Assembly (NCBI GenBank): GCA_963693315.1
Contig: CAVNZG010001013.1
Coordinates: forward strand, 2,501-66,500
Length of the DNA: 64,000 bases
From: Diogma glabrata
Lineage: Eukaryota > Arthropoda > Insecta > Diptera > Cylindrotomidae
Direction of reading: 5' to 3'
In this document: piece by piece, positions 25,201-36,063 of the stretch
How positions within the stretch are numbered: the first letter of the stretch is position 1
Layout: every line of letters begins with the position of its first letter
Translations under genes and position numbers: made by a program
The notes under the pieces: generated by a model
What the model saw: only the letters and a program-made list of their open reading frames with translations
The model's database searches: none
Told to the model about the DNA's origin: nothing

Positions 25201-26615
25201 GGTTATTCAGAAGTCGTGGAATCACACAAAAATTAACCTTTTTGTTAAAAAACGACATTTAATCTGCAACAACTTGATATTTTCCAACTGCTCCTATAAG
25301 TTGGGAGGAGTTGAAACTGGATAGAACCGTATTCCATGTCCAATTTAATATTCAATTAAATTTTATGTTATACATATATTTAATTTTATTTGACAAATGT
25401 GCCTAATCGAAAATGTTTCCCATTTTATGTTTCTCAAAAAATTGGTTAAAAAAATAAATAAAAATCATTCTTTTGACACACTTAACGGTTTTTTTTGACA
25501 CACTTATAAACAATCTCACATATTAATGAAGACAGTCAAGATTTCTCCACATTCAATGTTACCATACTCGTTATCACTTAAAATGACCGTTTTTTAAGCA
25601 AAAATTATGCCAATTTTCTTGTTTTGACACACTAACGATTTTTTTGGCACACTGCCGGTACAGTTATTGAACACATCGTCCTTTCAGCTTGTACCATTAA
25701 TATAACTTATATTTTTAGAAACAGAAAATTTTGAATTCGATCCAGCGGTTTTTTCTTTATCGACGGTAGGTCCTAAAACTAAAGTAGCTATCAAAGTATA
25801 ATTTTAAGCAAATGCACATATGTACATTAATGAATTATCACAATTCCAGTTGTGCTCAACAATTTCACTAAGAGATAATTACATATAAAACTCACAAAAT
25901 TTTTGAAAGTTCGTTCACCAAAAAATATTGTAAATTGAAGAAAATAATTATTTGGTATGATCACAGATTTGCAAGATAATTCCAATTTTTTTTGGAATTA
26001 AGAAAAAAAATTTGGTGTGTTGCATTTTTATAAAAATTTGTAGCATTTCGCTCTATTTGCCTTTGAGTCTGCACAACACAATGCTCCGTCAAATTTAAAT
26101 TGTATTTCATATCAGTGGAATGCGTTAAATGTTACATTGTTAATAGTTAAATTATCGATCCATCCAAGAGTGCTTTTTGAGCTTGAGGAAATTTACCACA
26201 TCCAAAGAAAAGCATTAGATTTCGGCAAACCCAAATAATGTATCTAATCAACGAATTGCGGAAATTTTTACAAATGCTAAAATATTTTCGGATTCATTCA
26301 ACAAGCAATGGGCGCCGTTAATCTGAAAAGCCATTTGGTGGTACCCAATAGGAAATGCCCTAGAGGATATACCGAAAACCAGAACACTTTTTTATGTTGT
26401 TTTGTCCACTGACCGCAAGAACAAATCTATCTCTTGTTTACATTTTACTGAATTTGTCAAATTTTGTACAAGCTCAGACAATCTCGGACCATTTTAAATG
26501 TGGTGTTTGCAATGGATGAAGAAAAGGTTCCAAACCGGAATAACGTTATCATGTCTACATCAGAAACTTTAATTTAATCAGACTTTTGCTCACACGTATA
26601 ACGGCTGGTGCCACT
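25201..26615. other. Intronic sequence without recognised content
   Basis: Contains three TTTTGACACACTT-type words at about 25470-25640 that belong to the dispersed element on the left. Nothing else is recognised. Confidence 0.4.
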
Positions 26616-28105
26616 CCAAGTAGCAAAATTGGTATTGCTTTGGGATGTCATTTCTTAATTCCAACTTAATTCATTCGTTTTTTGGTATTTTAAATTTTTA
26701 TTTCTTTAATGCTTCTTAAATCGTTTTTAAAATGGTACTCTCATCTTGGTTTTAAATAGGTATGTAAGATCTCACTTAAAGTATTCTTAAAGACTTCTTA
26801 ATTTGGTATGCATATCAACATCTTAAATCGGAATGTATGAGCACGCATAACGAATTCTTAAAGACTTCTTAATTTGGTATGTATATATATTAGAAGTATT
26901 AAATCAGTATGATGTGCCTTCTTTAATACGTCGAATATTGGTATGTCACATACCATAAGTTTGTAGTGATGTACACTGAAAAAATATGTTGGTAAATTCT
27001 ACAATATTAGTTAAACCAAATCAATTTTGTAGCATCATATACAATTTAGTACGATTGACAAAACGTTTTACCGTTAGACAAATGCTTTGTATGTTGTTCT
27101 TAATTTTAGATCATGCTACAAAATTAATTTGATTGAACTAACTTGTTGTAGATTACACCACCTGTTTTTGCCAGTGTACATGTTCAAAACTAATCATACC
27201 CAAAATAGTATATACATATTCGTTCTTGGTTTTTCTCCCGAGTTAAGAAGGAATATCAACTTTTTTGGTATTGTGTCATACTAAATTAAGAAGATATTTG
27301 AACTTAATTTGAGAATTTTCCTTCTACTTGAGCAAGAACAAAATTCCGCCATATTTTCACACAGCAATTTTTAAGAATTAATTTGAAAAAATTTCCGTTA
27401 AAATATAAACATTAAATATTGCACGAATTTTCTATTTTTACTTATATTTAGATAGCTAACAGCCTAACAACGATGTGAGCATGAATATGTCGGAGTTTGA
27501 TCTACAAATAATTTAAAATATAATTTAGGGCGCATTGAATTTTGGCATATTTTCAACAATTGTAATAAATTAGAGAAATCATGGAGGCGCGTGAGTTTTA
27601 AAGGAGCTAGAAGTTCCAATTTCACCATAAAACTAGTTTCGTTTGCAAATATCGGTTTAATATTTTCTTAAAACCGATTTTAAACCTTACATATAATTTT
27701 TCTTTATTTATCAATTCTATCATTAAATTTTAAAACAGCATAACATGTCATATTTTTTTGTTTCATTTCAACATTGTCTATTACTTTAATTTAAATCAAT
27801 TTAATATAGATAAAGAGAGATAGAAAATTCTACGTCACTCTTTGACTTTGATAGTATATAACAAAAAAATGACATACCAATTTAAGAAAGAGTTAAGCTG
27901 GAGTTAAGAAGGAGTTGAAAAATAACATACCTATTTAAGAAGCAAATAAGATAAAAATACGCTTCTTAATTCGTTCTATCGGACCGCCCACATGGGACTT
28001 TTTGTACTTAATTCAAACTTAAATCCTTCTTTAAGAAAGCGCGTTGCTTTGTTTAAGTCTTCTTAAATCTTTCTTTGAGTGACAATCACTATTTTTGCTA
28101 CTTGG
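26616..28105. mobile_element. TIR element with CCAAGTAGCAAAA ends
   Basis: CCAAGTAGCAAAA at 26616-26628 is the exact complement of TTTTGCTACTTGG at 28093-28105. Both arms carry many copies of a TTCTTAAANTNGGTATGT-like word, in opposite orientations (for example near 26760, 26800, 26870 and 27880-27960). The interior has no transposase. The ends look like those of the element at 6023-7354 (CCCAGCTAGCA), so the two could be related, but this is only a resemblance. Confidence 0.6.
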
Positions 28106-29033
28106 GACACTTTGTATTGGTTCAGATAGTCCTGGTTCAATTCGCAGTTTGATTTGGTTTTGTGGTTTTAATTCCTAGAGTTCATAAGAAACTTGGATTT
28201 TTCGTAGGGATAGTAATCAAAAAGTAAAATAAATGTATAAATTCCTCTTGAAAGAGCTCCAACAAACTTGACTCCTATCCATTTCCAACAAACTTGGATT
28301 AGATGAAGAAAATGTTCAAATAAAGAAAAAAAGTTGCACCATTTTCTACTGTGTTTAACTAGTCGAACTTCCCACCTAAAACCTTTCTTGAGTTGAATTG
28401 AAATATACACAAGCTTAACGCTAGTAGAAGTACAGAGTCCTAACAGTGTATTGTGATATTTTTTGATATGTAGCATTTTTAGAGTATATATTAGTATAGA
28501 GAGAAGATAACTTTAAAATTGTATGAAGAGAGACAAAAAAAGGTGATAGCACATATGTCATATTCAATTTCTCATTTCTCCATTTTGATTTGTTTTTCAA
28601 TGTTTATATTTACTTCCACAAACCTTTTTATTAAATTATAAATTAAAAGCAATTTTATAAATAAATAATAAATGTTTTCTTCAACAGCACAAGCTCAAGT
28701 AATTTCAATAAAATATTAAAAAAAAATTTAAAAAAACAAAAATTTATTTAATTTTTAATAAATATTTTTTAATTTTGTAAATATTTTTTAAAGGACAAGC
28801 AATATTTTCTAACGAAACGAAAAATTAATGAAGTTATGAAGTTATTTTCATTTTATACAAATTTGCTAGCAAACTTTTCTCATTACTGACAAATCTATTT
28901 TTCATTAACGACATTTCAAAAAACTATGTTTGGTTATAATAAAAACCAAAATGCCATTTTTTAATTTTCTTATTTTAAAATTGCTGTGAGGGAAAAGTTT
29001 TGATTGTTTTGTTGATCTGGTCACTAGTGCATC
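28106..29033. other. Intronic AT-rich sequence
   Basis: No gene recognised. The 102-residue minus-strand open frame at 28168-28476 has no familiar features. Confidence 0.4.
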
Positions 29034-30895
29034 TAGGGTATCCAATACCAGTTAACCAATTAACCGGTTAACCGGTAAGTCGCACAAAAACATATTTAAA
29101 AAAACCGGTAAATTTTCAAGCTTTTACCAGATTCGGTAAAAATTAAACAAACGTATAGTTTATGCTTATTTAATGTAATAAATTAATAATTATAATATTC
29201 TGAGGCAAATTAATTAATTTTTAATAAAATAGCATAAACTTGACCTAACCAAACATATTTTGAGACACGAAAAAATCCAAGGAAGAAACCTATCAAAAGA
29301 TCCGTATCTAAATATTCCCACTTAATATTCTAGCAGTTTACAAGTTCGTTTATGGCAAATAATGCTTTTGGAATCCGGTTCTTGCATCTTATAAATGTTG
29401 AACGATGTTGACCAATATGTTCAAATGATCAAACTTAATAGAACATTGATTCAATTACGACTGATGATGCTGTCGTTAGGAAAAAAGTAGATGCTTTGGT
29501 TAAAGCTTATCGTCAATTGTGCAGTTTATTTCATTCAGCTAACGGCTAGAAATATTTTATATAAGAAGCATCAGCAATATTCATGTGTATAGGGCAAATA
29601 GATTCATTTAAGAGGCAGACCTTTGGAAGACGAAGCAGATGTTGCAGTATTATTTGCGTCATCATCTAATGTTGTTCATGTTCAACATGATGACGTAACT
29701 TCCGTAATAACAAAAATTAGAAAATCTTCGCAAATTACCAATAAAGAAGGACAACCTACAAAAAAATCATAATGAAGAATTGAAAAAAAAACTTTCCTTG
29801 ATTCTAGATTCAAGATCGAGCAGTTTTAGAAAGCAGCAATAATACAAGAAAGATTTTTCAAAGTTCGAAGTGTAACTAGGATATGTTTAATCGCCATTGA
29901 ATCTAATTTAAACTTTTCAGAGCGTGAAATTGTTTTACTTATAGTCATAAGGCCTTGCACAGAATGTAATTTGCTGTAAAGACAGTGTCGATACGACGTA
30001 AACCTATACGTTTCTGATATAACAATAGCATTTATGTTAGATGAACTTACTGCACAAAAAAAATCATAATCACTTCAAGGAGTTCTCGTGCTCACATACG
30101 TGTCAAAGAAGCGACATATATTTTTCGAAAATTTTACACTCCATCATTCAAATGCCTTTAAAGTATGCAATGTATGCTCTGAAATATTTAATAAAACAAA
30201 ACAGCCATTGATAAAAAAAAGTGTTGAATTAATTGAAAGTTTTGCTTTAAATGATTGATCTGAAACTGGAGGCTCAGATTCAGAAGTATGCACTTCCAGT
30301 GATCGACAAACTGCGTTCATATTAGCATTGTCATGAATTGACAATAAAAGAAAAGCTGCAAAGTACAAATGAACAGAAAATGAATAAATATTTTGTGGAA
30401 AGCAGTACTGAAAAATGGCCTAAGGGATTTACAAATTTTTTTAAAAGTTAAATTGACTTTTTCCAAGAACAAAACATTCGTGGCAAATATTTAGAGAAAG
30501 CTTTTAATAAATTGGTTAACTACCTTACGAACAAAAAGTGTCGAATTTGAGCGTGCGTTTGCAGCAGCTGTTCTGATTTGTACTAAACTAAGGTCGAACT
30601 TGAATGATAACACTTTAGAGACAACTTGTTTCTTACGCCCTATATTTTATTAACCAAAACCTTAAAAAATTTCAAGATTTAAATTAGTTTTAAATTTTCT
30701 TTTTCAAATGTGTAATTATTTATTATTACACGTCAATTTACGTTATAAATAGTTTGCTTAAACTAATAATTTCAAATATTTAGATCAAACTTGATTATGT
30801 CGGCAAATTTCCGGTAAATTACCTGTTAACCGTTTTATAAATGGTTTTTACCATATTATCGGTAATTAAAAATTTCGGTAAATTTGCAAATCCTA
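29034..30895 (+). mobile_element. Dead hAT-superfamily transposon
   Basis: An element of 1862 bp. The ends are imperfect inverted repeats (TAGGGTATCCAA... and ...TTGCAAATCCTA). The flanks AGTGCATC (29026-29033) and AGTACATA (30896-30903) agree at six of eight bases, as expected for an old 8-bp hAT target duplication. Sub-terminal CCGGTTAACCGGT/CCGGTAA words occur at both ends. The transposase is broken: about 29458-29550 reads as TTDDAVVRKKVDALVKAYRQ, and about 30539-30652 gives the C-terminal dimerisation segment, VEFERAFAAAVLICTKLRS, then a stop. Several frameshifts and stops lie between, and the catalytic region is mostly unreadable. Confidence 0.85.
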
Positions 30896-30903
30896 AGTAC
30901 ATA

Positions 30904-31162
30904 TGTTGTATGTCCGAACAATAGCAGACTATTCAACTCAACAGGTTCAAATCCACTCGTTTGACTATGGTTTCTCTAAAAAGTAGAAAAATTTATTTAT
31001 GATATAGTTGCACTATTAGTAATTTAAAAAAATTAATAGAATTTGCTAATAGATCGATTGTCTTCTAACCGAGGGACATATATAACATTAAATTAGGTTT
31101 TCTCTGTTCAATGTATATACTTTTGTATGAACATTGAACCTGATCTCTTTGATAAAAGAGAT
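30904..31162. other. Intronic sequence next to hAT
   Basis: No gene. A small hairpin ATCTCTTTGATAAAAGAGAT lies at 31143-31162, directly before the larger palindrome. Confidence 0.4.
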
Positions 31163-31330
31163 ACCGTCTGCGTTTCTTATTGGTGGTTTCTGACCACAAA
31201 TAAAACTGCCAAGCTATAGATCAAAAATTTTAATTTTTATTTACTATAAATAAATAAAAATTAAATTTTTGATCTATAGCTTGGCAGTTTTATTTGTGGT
31301 CAGAAACCACCAATAAGAAACGCAGACGGT
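31163..31330. repeat. Near-perfect palindrome upstream of tinman exon 2
   Basis: ACCGTCTGCGTTTCTTATTG at 31163 is mirrored by CAATAAGAAACGCAGACGGT ending at 31330. Arms of about 80 bp are almost identical and meet at a centre of a few A/T bases near 31248. There are no subterminal motifs or reading frames. It may be a very short snapback MITE or an inverted duplication. It ends about 450 bp before the exon 2 acceptor. Confidence 0.8.
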
Positions 31331-31777
31331 AATACGATAAAATAACATGTCAATGCCAGTTCAAAGATTATTGTTGTTACTCGTTTCCCATTCTACAATA
31401 ATGAACGAAAAGGTTGATTGTTTATAAAGAGAAAAAACTGTTTTGTCTTAAGTTTTATCTACTTTAATTTAAGTTAAACAAGACAGTCGCATTTGTGGCG
31501 TTCCGCGTTACCTGTCGTGTTTTATATATAAGCATTCTGAAGTCTTCGTAATTGGTTTCATTTTCAATACAAGTTCAACTCTACAAGATTTGGATACAAT
31601 CGGTTTCAGAACATACAATCGGTCTCTGAGTCTAATCTATTAAATCTAAATATTTATAAATAAAAATTTAGTATTTCAAAGGACATTTTCATTCTAAGCC
31701 GAATGTAAATTTCTACTTCTCTTGTAATATCATATTTATGTTATTTTAACTGATATAATTGTTTTCTTCTCTTTTAG

Positions 31778-32247
31778 TACACAACCTTCACATGGCTACT
31801 ATCCATATTCGTCAGATTATGACTTCACATCTTATCATGAGGGATATCCCATGGTTCATCATGGTTTTATCACACATCAGTCACACCATAACTATACTGG
31901 TCAATATGATTACACCACAACGCAGCATTATTCAGCGTACATGCCTCAAACCAATCATATACTACCAAGCAATGATATAAAAACAATAAACTACGATGTT
32001 CAAAATGATATCAATACAAGTTCAGACAGTTTAGATGTTGGAAATGATATTAATAATTCTGAAAAAAAATACCAATCTATAATGTCATGTTCGCAGAATC
32101 AGATACGAATAAGTAATTTAGATGAGTACAATTTACACCCAGAGTCATATCCCACCTCACATGTTACAAGTGTAACATCCGAGCATGTTCAAGAGTTGGA
32201 TAGCATGTGCCACTTGACAGATAAACAAGACGAAAGTAGTATTCAAA
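31778..32247 (+). CDS. tin: tinman/NK4 homeobox gene, exon 2
   Basis: 470 nt encoding about residues 48-204. The acceptor ends CTTTTAG at 31777; the donor is A followed by GTGAGT, with GT at 32248-32249. The first base completes codon 48 begun in exon 1 and the last base starts codon 205, so phase is kept on both sides. The sequence is low-complexity, rich in His, Tyr, Ser and Asn (HGYYPYSSDYDFTSYHEG, then Tyr/His/Thr-rich), with no fold recognised. Such spacers between the TN motif and homeodomain are usual in insect tinman. Reading on past the donor reaches a stop at 32270, so the exon would end there if unspliced. Confidence 0.85.
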
Positions 32248-32401
32248 GTGAGTATGATGAAAAGTTTTAAACATCATTTAAATTTTCTATCATATGTGTG
32301 AAAAGCTCTTAACACATGCCATTATAGAAAAATATGCGCAATTCTCATGCTGCCTTTATATGTTACATAATTTTTGAAAAATAGTTTTACTTTCATTCTA
32401 G
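32248..32401 (+). other. tin: tinman intron 2 (154 bp)
   Basis: GTGAGT donor at 32248 and an acceptor ending TTTCATTCTAG at 32401. Removing it joins the open frame of exon 2 to the homeodomain frame. Confidence 0.85.
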
Positions 32402-33012
32402 AAGATAACACTCTACAACAGGTTACATCATCTCGATGTGAACTTCGAAAAAATGGAAAAATCAGAGCAAAACGAAAACCACGTGTTTTATTTTCACAAG
32501 CACAAGTATTATCGTTAGAAAAACGGTTTCGACAACAAAGATATCTTTCAGCACCAGAACGAGAAATTTTAGCACAAGAATTGAATCTTTCACCAACCCA
32601 GGTTAAAATATGGTTTCAAAATCGACGATACAAGTCTAAAAGGCTACAGATTGAAACAACATCAAAAGATTTAATAGCTCCTATTAGTAATCACAAATTT
32701 TCTTCTTTGAGTGAGAACAATAACTTACATCATGACTATAGCACAAATTACGATAGTAAACCAATTATAAATAATAACAGCATTAATAATGTTAATTTAA
32801 AAACTATTCATTTAAATCATGAGAAACTTCTGTCAACAAATTTGGATAAAATCAGCTCAACGAATACAGTTTATACAAACAATTTACATATTCCTCCACC
32901 ACCATATCCAGCATATGGATTACAGTATGAACCTTATTCAACACAGTCAAATTCATACTCTATTCCATCACCATCACAACAATATGACCAAACACAAAAG
33001 AGTTATTTTTGA
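32402..33012 (+). CDS. tin: tinman/NK4 homeobox gene, exon 3 (homeodomain and C terminus)
   Basis: The final exon encodes residues 205-407 and stops at 33010-33012. The spliced coding length is 1224 nt (407 residues), close to the fly protein of roughly 416. The homeodomain covers about residues 228-287 (32470-32649). Helix 3 has W48, F49, N51 and the NK-2-class Tyr54 ([13 protein letters not shown]). The N-terminal arm [13 protein letters not shown] is tinman-like. No NK2-specific domain follows, as in fly tinman. The C-terminal part is Asn/Ser-rich and ends Pro/Tyr-rich ([14 protein letters not shown]). In other insects this factor specifies dorsal mesoderm and heart. The main alternative is another NK-2-class member, but the TN exon and the RRYKSKR helix favour tinman. 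Confidence 0.92.
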
Positions 33013-33136
33013 AATAAAAAATAATAATTATATTTAAGAAATTATCTGATAAGCTGTAGAAATGTTTAAAGTTAATTATTTTGTTGTAAATAGTTAAAAT
33101 CAAGTTATTAATTATTAAGTAATTTTATGTGACTGA

Positions 33137-33142
33137 AATAAA
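33137..33142 (+). terminator. tin: Poly(A) signal of tinman
   Basis: AATAAA 125 bp after the stop codon, in GACTGAAATAAAGAAAC. A weaker AATAAA overlaps 33014. Confidence 0.6.
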
Positions 33143-33169
33143 GAAACATTAATTTTCAATTATAATAAT

Positions 33170-34050
33170 ATGTTTTTTATTTTATTGAATGTGCGGAGTG
33201 CGTATGTGATTATGTATGAAGTATTTCTTAAGGTGAATACTAATAATAATTTGGTAAGTTTACAATTAATTTATACAACTAAAGCTGAGTATGAAGACTA
33301 ATATTCAAACTCACCTTAATAATTTACCAATGGTGTTAAGTAAATTTTCTAAACTAGTATGGTTTCCAATTTTTCATTTACACTTCAGAAATCGACCACA
33401 TTCCAAATCTAGAATTTTGATTATGACTGTGCTAATTATTAGAGCGGTGGGGTGTGTCAGATTTAAGCTCGTATGAAGGCAAATCCTTTAGCAACACATA
33501 TAGTAGCTAACAATAGGTTTTGTATTGAATGCACATAAATTTGTAAATGAATAAAAAAAATAAAATAAATGGTTCACGAGACGGTCAAATGTTTAGTAGA
33601 ACCAGATTATGAACAAAAACGTTTTCATCTAGAGTAGGAGTAGGAAATGGAAATTTTCTAAGTTGGTAAGCATATAAAGTAATATTAACACTGAATTCCA
33701 ATTAGCTGCTAAATTGTACTAAACTGCTAATTCTAAATTTGATTTAACATAATCGCCTAATTTTAATTTAAAATTATGTGATTAAGTTATCTGATATTGA
33801 TATTGATAAAAACATCAATTTCTTTACAATCATTTAGAAACAAAATATTGATTTAGTCAAATAAAAAGTTGACTAAAGAAAGAATTGGAACGTAGTCTAA
33901 ATATAAATGATTAAAGCCGTGGGTCAATACAGCTAACCCTAATTTTTTTAAGTCTAATACTAATTTTTGATGTTTATATAACTAATTTTTGATGTTTATA
34001 TTCAAGTCAATCTAAAAAAGAAAAGAAACAACAATGATTTTTGTGTTTAT
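33170..34050. other. Intergenic AT-rich sequence
   Basis: Between the tinman poly(A) region and the LINE. No gene recognised, and no bagpipe or other NK-cluster homeobox, which neighbours tinman in Drosophila. Confidence 0.5.
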
Positions 34051-34303
34051 TGTTTTGAATTAGAGTACTGGATTGGCAGCCTCCACGAAGTATCCACAAC
34101 GGATACGGGCGTACTCTGGGCAATGTGATGTGGAACGAACATTTGTGGTACCCAATCCCTTCGTAGTAGTGAAGCATTATAGCAAATAGTCAATCGAACC
34201 CTGTGCGTCTGTACTCCATGATAGAGCGGCACAAAACGACGTCTGTTCTCCATGTTAGGGGCGGTCAAAAATCTTAGTCTTTTCCGCTAGGTGGCAGACT
34301 ATA

Positions 34304-36061
34304 ATGAAACTTAGTGCGGGGAGCAAACCCCGTTATCAACCACCCATGAGTAGTGAAGAAGGATCGAACGTTACGGTGCAAGGCTTCGGAAACCCAGTGC
34401 CGGCGGCTAGAGGGAGTGCGCAAGCAGGCTCCCAGCCGTCGAGATCAAGCGACTGCAAACCATCGGAAGGTACCCCAACTACAAGTTCACTTAGTAGAGA
34501 AAGTAGTCAAGTACTGAAACCAAATCATAAAAAGCAACTTGATGTGCAAAATCCATTCCAACTTAGCAGGAAGACGTCTAGATCTCCTGAAAGAGAAAGA
34601 AGCAATATCTTGCTAAATATAAACACAAATGAAGTGGAAAATAAAAGTGAAGAACGTCAACCAGACTATGAAGAAAGAGAAGAACTCAGGCATCTAGAAA
34701 AAGAAAATTTAGAGCTCAAGAAAAAACTAAGCAAAATAGAAGAGATAACATCAAAGCTAAGCAATGAAATTGTTGCTTTAAAAAGAGAAAATCAAGACCT
34801 GAAAATGAGTCGAGAAGCAAGTGAATCGGAAATGACTGATAATCTAAATATCGGCAAAGATATCAGAAGACGAACAAACGTATTTGAGTATCTAACAGAT
34901 GAAGAGGAATTGCAAAGAGAAACAGATTGGATACTGAAAAAGAGTAGGCCAAGTAAAAAAAGTAAAAAGAGGAAAGCTGAAGTTTCCCCTGAGTATGTGC
35001 CATCAAGCGCTAGTCAACCGCAAGATGCACATACAATTGATAAAGACAAAGTTATTCCAACAAAAGAAACGAAAGAGAAAAAGCCACCGCCAGTAACTGT
35101 AACGGGTGTTTCAAGTCATGCGGAAATTCAAACCATAATGAAAATGGTAACGGATAAAGAGTACAAAATTACTGCTCTTAACAATGATGTCTGGAAGATC
35201 AACACATCAAACTCTGATGCATACAGAAATTTAACAATGAAACTAAACATTGACAAATATCAATGGGTTACATATGAAAACAAAAACAAACGCCCAATCA
35301 AGGTAATGGCAAGAGGACTACATCCCACTTGTTTGGTCGACGATATAATTGAAGATCTGACACGCAAAGGTCTTAAAATCTTAGATGCTGTTAACCTCAT
35401 CAAAAAAGAAAGAAAAACCAACGAAAATGGATCCAAAACAATATATAAAAGAGGACTTCCTCTTTTTATGTTAACTTTTGAGCAAAACAAAAATATAAAA
35501 GAAATTTATAATATAAAAGGGATACTCAATATGAGAGTGAAAATTGAACCTTTAAAGAAAAACTCGATGAGAATACCACAATTCAAGAAGTGTCAAGGTT
35601 TTAACCATACACAAAACTACTGTGCACGTGAACCAGTATGTGTTAAATGTGCCGGTAAACACTTAACGCAAGTATGCCCAGTTAACAGGGACACCATAGC
35701 CAAGTGCATAAATTGCAAGGGGCAACATCCAGCAAACTATCGTGGATGCGAAGTTGCTATCCAACTCCAAAAAATAAGAGGTAAAACGCGCAAGCCATCA
35801 CAAAACAAGCAAAATAACGCTGGTAGATCCAATGAACGACACCAACTGTGTGAGCAATATAACAGCGCGAAAAATGGAAAATCATACGCACAAGTACTAA
35901 AAGGCTCAGAGTCAATCAAAAACTCGGAAGTATTAGAAAGTATCAAGAACTGCATGGAAGTAGTTCTAAGGCGGTTAGATGAACAAAGCAGCCTAAACGA
36001 ATTGATATTCCAAAAAATTAAGCAGATAGAAAGCTTAAAACCAATCGCCAAGAAAAATTAA
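34304..36061 (+). CDS. LINE ORF1 (Gag-like nucleic-acid-binding protein)
   Basis: 585 residues, within the usual size range of Jockey-clade ORF1. It would bind the element's RNA and form the ribonucleoprotein needed for retrotransposition. Residues 1-110 are Ser/Pro-rich. Residues about 120-170 are a charged coiled coil (LEKENLELKKKL, then VALKRENQDLK). A central domain follows at about 270-420. Three CCHC-type zinc knuckles lie near residues 430-485: CQGFNHTQNYC, CVKCAGKHLTQVC and CINCKGQHPANYRGC. The ATG at 34304 is the first in frame after the leader. No stops or frameshifts are seen. Confidence 0.88.
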   Translation: MKLSAGSKPRYQPPMSSEEGSNVTVQGFGNPVPAARGSAQAGSQPSRSSDCKPSEGTPTTSSLSRESSQVLKPNHKKQLDVQNPFQLSRKTSRSPERERSNILLNINTNEVENKSEERQPDYEEREELRHLEKENLELKKKLSKIEEITSKLSNEIVALKRENQDLKMSREASESEMTDNLNIGKDIRRRTNVFEYLTDEEELQRETDWILKKSRPSKKSKKRKAEVSPEYVPSSASQPQDAHTIDKDKVIPTKETKEKKPPPVTVTGVSSHAEIQTIMKMVTDKEYKITALNNDVWKINTSNSDAYRNLTMKLNIDKYQWVTYENKNKRPIKVMARGLHPTCLVDDIIEDLTRKGLKILDAVNLIKKERKTNENGSKTIYKRGLPLFMLTFEQNKNIKEIYNIKGILNMRVKIEPLKKNSMRIPQFKKCQGFNHTQNYCAREPVCVKCAGKHLTQVCPVNRDTIAKCINCKGQHPANYRGCEVAIQLQKIRGKTRKPSQNKQNNAGRSNERHQLCEQYNSAKNGKSYAQVLKGSESIKNSEVLESIKNCMEVVLRRLDEQSSLNELIFQKIKQIESLKPIAKKN

Positions 36062-36063
36062 AT

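Larger units (their letters stand above)
13197..31777 (+). other. tin: tinman intron 1 (18,581 bp)
   Basis: Predicted from the GTGAGT donor at 13197 and the acceptor ending TTCTTCTCTTTTAG at 31777, preceded by a pyrimidine-rich tract. Reading phase is preserved. Most identifiable content is mobile DNA: three SINE copies, a LINE relic, foldback elements, a TIR element, minisatellite and a dead hAT. Mesodermal enhancers of tinman in flies lie partly in introns, but I could not recognise one here by eye. Confidence 0.75.

Noticed and set aside
26051..26560. Moderately GC-richer stretch that looked like a coding exon
   Set aside because: All frames break within about 40 codons and no motif is recognisable.
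34047..34268. 73-residue minus-strand open frame before LINE ORF1
   Set aside because: It lies in the GC-richer LINE 5' leader; no recognisable protein, and the plus-strand element explains the composition.
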